In this document: in pieces, positions 5,806 to 10,186 of the stretch | Numbering within the stretch: the first letter of the stretch is position 1 | Layout: every line of letters begins with the position of its first letter | Assembly: GCA_910577875.1 (NCBI GenBank) | Contig: CAJTNY010000037.1 | Location: 1-10,186, forward strand | Source of the DNA: an uncultured Christensenella sp. | Lineage (GTDB): Bacteria; Bacillota; Clostridia; Christensenellales; Borkfalkiaceae | Direction: 5' to 3' | Length of the DNA stretch: 10,186 bases | Made by a program: the position numbers and the translations under genes | The notes under the pieces: model-generated | Told to the model about the DNA's origin: nothing | The model's input: only the letters and a program-made list of their open reading frames with translations | The model's database searches: none

Positions 5806-7071
5806 TTATAATCTGTCCCAAATGGACCCGATAATTAACCCTTTCAACTGCTCGCGCTTGTCCTCCGGGCACTCATCGAACGCGAATCGGATTGATTGTA
5901 ACGATATGTACTTCGTCGGCTCGTCCTTTAACTTGCCCCGGATTATATCCGATAAGTCCTCTACCACCTTTTCCGGTTCTTCCAGTTCCCGGAACTTCGC
6001 TATTAGCTCATTAAAGCAAATATCCGATATATCCTTCGTCCGGACTCCCTCATGGATTACGTCCATATCGAAATCATATAAGCAGCCGTAAGTCTGATAC
6101 ACTTTGCGCCGGAACAGCGCGTCATGCAGCGTTCTGAAGCACTCGAAATCTTCAAGTATACTCCCATTCTTGTAACTGCCTTTAGTGCAGTACTTGAATA
6201 CTTCATGGTAATGCCCTTTTGCGTTCTCGGCGTAACAACTGAAACCGTCCGGATAGCTTTTACCGCCCGGGAACTGCGGAAGGTTCTCAAGGTTACTTTT
6301 CGTTACCTTGATTCCGTTCATTAACAAATACCAAATCCGCTGAAGAAATACTTCGAAGTCGGTAAACTTCCGGTCCTCGCGGCGGTGCGTATGGTCGCGC
6401 GAAAACGAATTGAAATATTTCGGCGTTACGTCTATCCCTTTGCGCATGATAAACATGCAGTGATAATGCGGGTGATAATAACTGTCCTTATCGTTCCGCG
6501 CAACTTCCAACGCCCGGACCGCCCCGATAAAACCGTAAGCGCCTACTAAATCCAGACCTCGGATTTTCTTCTTGCCGGTCATGAACCCGACAAGCCGGGA
6601 TAAACTCTTCTGCATTAAATCCAAAGTGTTATTCAACAAAAAGCCCGGCACGTTCGGCTGCGTAAATACGACGTGATAAACGTCATACTTAACACTAAAC
6701 TTATCTATCACCGGCGCATATTCATGGAAGCGCTGAAGCGCATCCATTGACTGACAATTATAGCAGAACCGGTCCCGGCAACGGTTTACGCCCGTTACAA
6801 CCTTTACGCCGTGCATACGGTAATAATCACTTGCCCAGCCGTACTGCATACAGGTCCGAACGTATTGCGCACGTTTACCGTATTTCATCATATCCTTATA
6901 ATCGCGGTTATGTAAAATTACGTTTCTGTCATAATCTCTTTCAATAAGCGGATATAATTCGTCATAGTGCAGCTCCGCCATGCGTTCATAAAACAATGCA
7001 ATCTTTTCATTGTATCGGCATTTACGGGCTACGTCCAAAAAATATTCGCTTGTATAATCGAATACACTCAC
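5806..7071 (-). CDS. rep: Rolling-circle replication initiator, pC194/pUB110-type HUH endonuclease (421 aa)
   Basis: Rep nicks one DNA strand at the double-strand origin, stays bound to the 5' end and drives rolling-circle synthesis. The family signatures are in order. A cysteine cluster CRDRFCYNC (Cys98, Cys103, Cys106) is typical of Rep_1 proteins. Motif 1 is around 131-140 (VYHVVFTQPN). Motif 2 is the metal-binding HUH segment HPHYH (200-204). Motif 3 is EVFKYCTK (290-297), with Tyr294 as the likely nicking residue and Glu290 at the position of the glutamate that ends the reaction in pC194 RepA. The start is GTG at 7071, with AGAGG about six bases upstream. It is the third gene of the leftward replication unit; a 109-nt leader with two strong hairpins separates it from the 319-aa gene. 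The C-terminal 100 residues are not matched to a known domain. Classical Ff phages use a different initiator (pII), so this Rep type points to a plasmid-like replication module. Confidence 0.9.
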   Translation of the reverse strand: MSVFDYTSEYFLDVARKCRYNEKIALFYERMAELHYDELYPLIERDYDRNVILHNRDYKDMMKYGKRAQYVRTCMQYGWASDYYRMHGVKVVTGVNRCRDRFCYNCQSMDALQRFHEYAPVIDKFSVKYDVYHVVFTQPNVPGFLLNNTLDLMQKSLSRLVGFMTGKKKIRGLDLVGAYGFIGAVRALEVARNDKDSYYHPHYHCMFIMRKGIDVTPKYFNSFSRDHTHRREDRKFTDFEVFLQRIWYLLMNGIKVTKSNLENLPQFPGGKSYPDGFSCYAENAKGHYHEVFKYCTKGSYKNGSILEDFECFRTLHDALFRRKVYQTYGCLYDFDMDVIHEGVRTKDISDICFNELIAKFRELEEPEKVVEDLSDIIRGKLKDEPTKYISLQSIRFAFDECPEDKREQLKGLIIGSIWDRL

Positions 7072-7139
7072 CCTCCACCTCTACAAATTCCAAGAAAAAA
7101 CGGGACAACTTATTTCTATAATGTCAAGACCGCTGCCCC

Positions 7140-7168
7140 AGCGCGGCTTTCGCCGCGCTTTCGGCGCG
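7140..7168 (-). promoter_or_regulatory. Two mutually exclusive GC-rich hairpins in the rep leader
   Basis: On the minus strand AGCGCGGC-GAAA-GCCGCGCT (7159-7140) forms an 8-bp hairpin with a GAAA tetraloop. Just upstream CGCGC-CGAAA-GCGCG (7168-7154) forms another, and both need the bases at 7154-7158, so only one can form at a time. They lie in the 109-nt gap before rep in otherwise AT-rich DNA. A switch in the rep mRNA or a single-stranded DNA signal are both possible. Confidence 0.6.
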
Positions 7169-7180
7169 TTTATTGCCTTT

Positions 7181-8140
7181 TTATAGCTCGTCTTTATGCG
7201 CTTTCAGATACTCCAATACGTACGTTTCCGCGATACCGTTACAGTCATATTTCGGCTGCTTTTTTGTTTGCAAATGTAACCGAAAATGTCCGATATACTT
7301 ATTCTCCCATGAATACTCATGTCCGAACTCGGCAATTATGGAATCGCCGTTCGCAAATTCGTATCTTCTGAACTGTAAACCCAACTGCGGAACATCCACG
7401 TAAAGCGGCCACTTCTCGCAATTCTTTGCGTCCAGAAACGCTTTACGTTCAGTATCGTTCTTAAACTTCAACCGCGGAGCAATATCCGCTGCTTTCTGCT
7501 CTACAACTTCCGCAACTACCGTTTCGCCGGTTTCCGGGGAAGCGTTCAGAAGCGACAGAAGCCCTGCTGTTTTCTGCTGAGCTTTTTCAGTCCGTTCTGC
7601 GTTGGATTCTTCCGCCATTTTCTCGCGGCCTTTTCGCAAAGCTTCTTTCCACGTCTGGTTATCGTCAAATCCATACTTGTCCCAAATCTTTTTCAATTCC
7701 CGGATTTCAGATACCGTCGCTTCCGGTTCTATCTTTACGTACTGAGCGTAATTTAGCGGAAGCATTTCAACGAGCTTTGAATATGAATAATCCGTATACC
7801 AGGATTTAAGCGTTTGTTTATCGCTATCGCAAAACTCGGCCACTACTCCCAACAAATTATATGTAGTCGTCCGCGAAAACCCGAAAACTTTTAAAGCAAA
7901 GGTTTCTATATCCTGATATACCGAATAAAATCCGTTTACCGCTGTTTTATACAATTGCCGGTCTTTAATTTCTTTCAGTTCGAAACCTATCTTTATATAG
8001 TTTTCTGCTATGCTTTTACAACAGGTTTTAATAACGGCTACCTTTTCTTCCAACGCCTTAAATTTTTCATTATCATCTTTAAAAAGATAACTCTGTTTGG
8101 GAACCGGAAGAGATTCCGTTATATCCAACAGCTCGAGCAT
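7181..8140 (-). CDS. Unrecognised 319-aa protein with a helix-turn-helix-like segment, replication module
   Basis: A soluble protein with no signal peptide or membrane helix. The N-terminal half is helical and charged (ENYIKIGFELKEIKDRQLYK at 46-65). It contains a helix-turn-helix-like stretch, GFSRTTTYNLLGV (87-99), then YSYSKLVEMLPL (118-129) and TVSEIRELKK (142-151), a pattern I associate with regulators or replication accessory proteins on Bacillota mobile elements. A low-complexity E/A/Q linker (about 172-220) leads to a compact C-terminal domain rich in W, Y and F (224-319). The start codon overlaps the stop of the 95-aa gene (TAATG) and AAGGA lies nine bases before it. Its place between the ssDNA-binding candidate and rep suggests a role in origin binding, replication control or segregation. 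That is inference from context. Confidence 0.75.
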   Translation of the reverse strand: MLELLDITESLPVPKQSYLFKDDNEKFKALEEKVAVIKTCCKSIAENYIKIGFELKEIKDRQLYKTAVNGFYSVYQDIETFALKVFGFSRTTTYNLLGVVAEFCDSDKQTLKSWYTDYSYSKLVEMLPLNYAQYVKIEPEATVSEIRELKKIWDKYGFDDNQTWKEALRKGREKMAEESNAERTEKAQQKTAGLLSLLNASPETGETVVAEVVEQKAADIAPRLKFKNDTERKAFLDAKNCEKWPLYVDVPQLGLQFRRYEFANGDSIIAEFGHEYSWENKYIGHFRLHLQTKKQPKYDCNGIAETYVLEYLKAHKDEL

Positions 8141-8427
8141 TATTCAAAATCCTTTTTATCGTACGGCGAGTTCTGAACCTTTTCGATACCTATTAAATCT
8201 GCACGTTGAAGATACGGATTGTATTCAAATTCCGGTATTACTATCGCGCCTACCTCGATATCGTTACCCAAAGTGGAATCCAAAGCCGTAAATACCGACT
8301 GAACACCGCCGCAGGTAAATCCGCGCTCGTCCTTGAACTGCGGCGTAAAGAAATCCACCTTGCGATAATCCGCATTCTTCTTGTTACTGTGTAACTTCGA
8401 TACGCCTAAAAATATTGCCTTTTTCAT
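8140..8427 (-). CDS. 95-aa protein in the position of a phage single-strand DNA-binding protein
   Basis: I chose the ATG at 8427 because AAAGGAG lies 6 nt before it; the frame stays open for 76 more codons upstream, but that part runs through hairpins and has no such site. The protein is small, soluble and mixed alpha/beta, with strands such as KAIFLGVS (3-10), KVDFFTP (23-29), AIVIPEFEY (61-69) and ADLIGIEKV (76-84), and an acidic C-terminus (DKKDFE). The size, the strand-rich pattern, the acidic tail and its position as first gene before rep all fit a gpV-like or OB-fold ssDNA-binding protein. I see no diagnostic motif, so the assignment is tentative. The stop overlaps the start of the 319-aa gene. 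Confidence 0.7.
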   Translation of the reverse strand: MKKAIFLGVSKLHSNKKNADYRKVDFFTPQFKDERGFTCGGVQSVFTALDSTLGNDIEVGAIVIPEFEYNPYLQRADLIGIEKVQNSPYDKKDFE

Positions 8428-8625
8428 TGAAACTCCTTTGCCTAATCGGTACGACCGCCAAATAGGACTTACTAAAAAATTATTTTTTAACCTTTTCAGG
8501 CTTGGGGCAGGTCTTTCCGCGCCTGCCATACGTCCCAGTCCCGACGTCGGGACTTTTATTTCTCTACCACTTGAAATTTTTATTACTTCCACAATTTCGC
8601 CTCGTACTTCTGAATTCGTAATCAT
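8428..8625 (-). other. Structured 5' leader of the replication operon
   Basis: About 200 nt between the leftward promoter and the first gene, without a convincing coding sequence. It holds the palindrome at 8537-8554, a hairpin GGCAGG/CCTGCC at 8506-8527 with a 10-nt loop, and an A/T palindrome AAAAAATTATTTTTT at about 8474-8489. On the plus strand the 8506-8527 hairpin is followed by the palindrome and TTTT, the layout of the 3' end of a small RNA that would be antisense to this leader. Origin, packaging or antisense control are all possible. Confidence 0.5.
8537..8554. repeat. Module-border palindrome, copy 3 (leader of the replication operon)
   Basis: AGTCCCGACGTCGGGACT, identical to copy 2 and embedded in the same 22-bp block. 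It lies upstream of the first replication gene, so copies 2 and 3 bracket the 95-aa, 319-aa and rep genes exactly. TTTTATTT follows on the plus strand only. Confidence 0.85.
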
Positions 8626-8655
8626 ATATAATCTAATAATTTTAGATTTAAACAA
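8626..8655 (-). promoter_or_regulatory. Candidate leftward promoter with embedded operator dyad
   Basis: On the minus strand TTGTTT (8655-8650) and TTATAT (8631-8626) are 18 nt apart and point toward the replication genes. A perfect dyad AATCTAA-N5-TTAGATT (8630-8648) lies between them, where a repressor would block RNA polymerase. A related half-site TTAGAT recurs at 8704-8709 near the repressor gene. The divergent XRE regulator is the obvious candidate ligand. Confidence 0.45.
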
Positions 8656-8676
8656 ATTATAATCAAATATTTTTAG

Positions 8677-8690
8677 AAAGTCAAGACTTT
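8677..8690. promoter_or_regulatory. Operator-like dyad upstream of the repressor gene
   Basis: AAAGTC-AA-GACTTT is a perfect dyad 41 bp before the repressor ATG, upstream of a possible -10 (GATAAT, 8707-8712). It may be an autoregulatory site. Its arms differ from those of the dyad at 8630-8648, so the two may be bound by different proteins. Confidence 0.4.
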
Positions 8691-8730
8691 GATTCCAAAA
8701 ATATTAGATAATGTGGTTGGAGGGCAACTT

Positions 8731-9081
8731 ATGTATCTAAAAATAAAAGAATTACGTCTTGAAAACGGTTTAACACAACAAGAACTTGCAAAAGCTATAA
8801 ACACTTCAAATAAAAATATTTGGGCTTATGAAAATGGAAAAGCATTTCCACCGCCCGAAGTTTTAATTTCTCTTGCAAACTTTTTAGAAGTAACCATTGA
8901 CGAACTAATAGGACGTGACGAAATAACGCCCGAAGAACGAGCTGCAGGAGCTTCCGAAACAAAAAAAATAAGCATTACGCCCATTGAGGACGAAATGCTT
9001 TACACTTTCCGGGAAATCGGAAGAAAGCACGGCGAACAGGCACAACGCGCCTTAATCACCGTCGCAGAAAAAATGATTTAA
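8731..9081 (+). CDS. XRE-family transcriptional repressor (116 aa)
   Basis: Residues 3-60 form a typical Cro/CI helix-turn-helix domain: TQQELAKAINTSNKNIWAYENGKAFP (14-39) carries the turn and recognition helix, followed by P-x-x-x-L-I-x-LAxFLxVTIDELI. A linker (61-85) leads to a short helical C-terminal segment, which is common in small phage and element regulators and may mediate dimerisation. There is no RecA-type cleavage domain. ATG 8731 is chosen over one at 8689 because GGAGGG lies seven bases before it and the HTH domain begins at once. It is transcribed away from the replication genes and sits between them and the integrase, the usual place for a lysogeny repressor. It likely holds the leftward promoter shut. 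Confidence 0.9.
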   Translation: MYLKIKELRLENGLTQQELAKAINTSNKNIWAYENGKAFPPPEVLISLANFLEVTIDELIGRDEITPEERAAGASETKKISITPIEDEMLYTFREIGRKHGEQAQRALITVAEKMI

Positions 9082-9088
9082 AAAATTT

Positions 9089-9102
9089 CCCCCTGGGGGC
9101 AA
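9089..9102. repeat. CCCCCTGGGGG dyad with inverted TTGCCCCCA copy
   Basis: An 11-bp dyad, CCCCCTGGGGG, lies 8 nt after the repressor stop. Its right part, TGGGGGCAA (9094-9102), is the reverse complement of the 9-mer repeated in tandem at 207-226 by the other end of the element. The loop would be too tight for a strong terminator, although an A/T run follows. A binding site for integrase or an accessory factor is possible. Confidence 0.4.
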
Positions 9103-9183
9103 AAAAATGTAACTTTTAAGATTGATTTTGCAATTTCGGTGTTATTCTATTTGCGAACAAAATTTTTGTAAGGGGAATAACAT

Positions 9184-10186
9184 TTGAACAATCAGAACAT
9201 CTTAGCACTCGCAAGCAAGCTTATACTTGCAAGCACTACCGGCGACGAAATAGAACTTCAAAGAGTTTCAGAACAACTCGCCGGCGAACTAAATAAAGAG
9301 AACTCGGCAGGATGCACTCCCGCTGTTCTCGATAAGGACATAACAGGCTTTTTGAATTTCACCAATAAGGAGATTTCAAAAATGCCCAAAGCTTTCAGAC
9401 ACACCTTCATTGCCGAAGGTAAAATCATTTGCTACCGTAAACGTAAACGCGGAAAAGTTTCATGCAGCTACGAAGCGCGTTATCGTCGGCACGGATACAA
9501 CATTTCAGTTTCAACTACTAACTTAATTGACTTAAAGCAAAAATTTATCGAAGCGCTGCATGCAGCCGAAGCCGGGGAAACTGCAACAAAGATTCCCACC
9601 ACCTTCCACGAATTTTGCATGTACTACTTCGAGAACTTCAGAAAAAGAAAAGTTACAGCCGATACATACAGAAGAGATTTAAGCCGTTACAAAAACCACG
9701 TTCAACCTTTCTTTGGCTCAATGAAATTGCGCAGCATAACTCCCGTTCAATGTCAGAACCTTATTGATAAAATTCTGGCAACAGGACACGAAAAAAACGC
9801 GCAAGAAATTTACTCCCTTTTAAACTGCATTTTTAAAACTGCCATTGCACACGGAGTTATTGAGCGCAATCCGCTTGCCATAGTTCTTCAGGTTGAACAC
9901 GAACGGGAACACGGCAAAGCTTTATCAAAGGACGAAGAACTGCACCTTCTGAAAATCACTGCCGGCACACCGTATCAGCTTATGTTTGCTACCGCACTTT
10001 ATACAGGCATGCGCCCCAACGAATACAGCTCGGCACGTATTGAAGGCAAATTCATTATTGCCGTAAACAGCAAGCGCAAAAAGAAAAAAGTCGAGTATAA
10101 AAAAATTCCTATTACGCCTATGCTCGAACCTTATCTTACAGGCATAACGGAATTAAAGTTTTACAGCGTATTAACTATCAGAGAAA
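9184..10186 (+). CDS. int: Tyrosine recombinase (site-specific integrase), 3' end outside the window
   Basis: The reading frame opens at TTG 9184, with AGGGG eight bases upstream, and is still open at the window edge after 334 codons. An N-terminal DNA-binding part contains FTNKEISKMPKAF (57-69) and the basic strand YRKRKRGKVSCSYEARYRRHGY. A SAM-like core-binding domain follows (FHEFCMYYFENFRKRKVTADTYRRDLSRY and on). The catalytic domain then begins, with the first arginine in ALYTGMRPNE (Arg277, numbered from the TTG) and a basic beta-hairpin (SKRKKKKVEYKKIPIT) at the place of the catalytic lysine. The H-x-x-R box and the tyrosine are missing only because the window ends. An ATG at 9382 with AAGGAG is a possible shorter start, but it would cut off residues that look like family sequence. 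The gene points outward to the expected attR and would drive integration at tRNA-Glu and excision. Confidence 0.9.
   Translation, partial: MNNQNILALASKLILASTTGDEIELQRVSEQLAGELNKENSAGCTPAVLDKDITGFLNFTNKEISKMPKAFRHTFIAEGKIICYRKRKRGKVSCSYEARYRRHGYNISVSTTNLIDLKQKFIEALHAAEAGETATKIPTTFHEFCMYYFENFRKRKVTADTYRRDLSRYKNHVQPFFGSMKLRSITPVQCQNLIDKILATGHEKNAQEIYSLLNCIFKTAIAHGVIERNPLAIVLQVEHEREHGKALSKDEELHLLKITAGTPYQLMFATALYTGMRPNEYSSARIEGKFIIAVNSKRKKKKVEYKKIPITPMLEPYLTGITELKFYSVLTIRE

Noticed and set aside
6967..7403. Two plus-strand frames over the rep leader and the 319-aa gene end
   Set aside because: Shadow frames antisense to well-supported genes; composition is typical of reverse-strand reading and no start site is seen.
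8140..8655. Longer 171-aa version of the 95-aa gene
   Set aside because: The extra 76 codons cross the palindrome, a second hairpin and the candidate promoter leader. The strong AAAGGAG site directly precedes the ATG at 8427, so the short form is preferred.
8689..8730. Repressor start at 8689
   Set aside because: It would add 14 residues before the helix-turn-helix domain and place the GGAGGG site inside the coding region. ATG 8731 fits better.
9382..10186. Integrase start at the internal ATG with AAGGAG
   Set aside because: The residues just before it (FTNKEISK) look like genuine family sequence and the TTG at 9184 has its own AGGGG site, so the longer form is preferred, though an internal second start is possible.
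1..10186. CRISPR array, insertion sequence, toxin-antitoxin pair or resistance gene
   Set aside because: No spaced repeat series, transposase, terminal inverted repeats, or recognisable toxin or resistance motif was seen. The name Zot here refers to the assembly ATPase family and does not imply a toxin.

Overview
The window looks like most of a small integrated provirus of the filamentous type (inovirus-like), sitting next to a host tRNA-Glu gene. The DNA is AT-rich. Most genes have clear Shine-Dalgarno sites (AAGGA, GGAGG, AGGGG), the tRNA encodes its CCA end, and there is no secretin-like gene. Together these suggest a Gram-positive-type host, probably an uncultured Bacillota/Clostridia member. 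The host assignment is inference; no marker here fixes a species.

Layout, left to right. Positions 1-119 are host DNA with tRNA-Glu(TTC), whose 3' end is the likely attachment site. Positions 120-592 have no gene but hold a dense series of hairpins, a tandem 10-bp repeat and one copy of a striking palindrome. From 593 to 8427 nearly all genes run leftward (minus strand). In transcription order they are: a 95-aa gene in the position of a single-strand DNA-binding protein; an unrecognised 319-aa gene; a rolling-circle Rep of the pC194/pUB110 type; a membrane-anchored beta-rich 299-aa protein; a 466-aa secreted, C-terminally anchored protein resembling a filamentous phage adsorption protein; a 60-aa and a 32-aa membrane peptide; and a 718-aa Zot/pI-like assembly ATPase. 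One 90-aa two-helix membrane gene lies on the opposite strand inside this array. At the right end an XRE-type repressor and a tyrosine integrase (cut by the window edge) run rightward. They diverge from the replication genes across a control region that contains operator-like dyads.

How the parts fit: the integrase inserts the element at tRNA-Glu. The repressor probably controls the divergent leftward promoter near 8626-8655. Rep and its two upstream partners would make single-stranded DNA from the coding (minus) strand; a pC194-type nick-site octamer lies on that strand at the end of the zot-like gene. The surface proteins, small membrane proteins and ATPase would build and export the particle.

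The observations most worth following are: (1) a palindrome, AGTCCCGACGTCGGGACT, present three times (once shortened) exactly at the borders between the structural, replication and integration modules; (2) a shared motif LTDPDNIxDGxGxxD just ahead of a membrane helix in both the 466-aa protein and the oppositely oriented 90-aa protein; (3) a Zot-like ATPase with several membrane helices in front of the ATPase domain, the reverse of the classical arrangement; (4) two mutually exclusive GAAA-loop hairpins in the rep leader.
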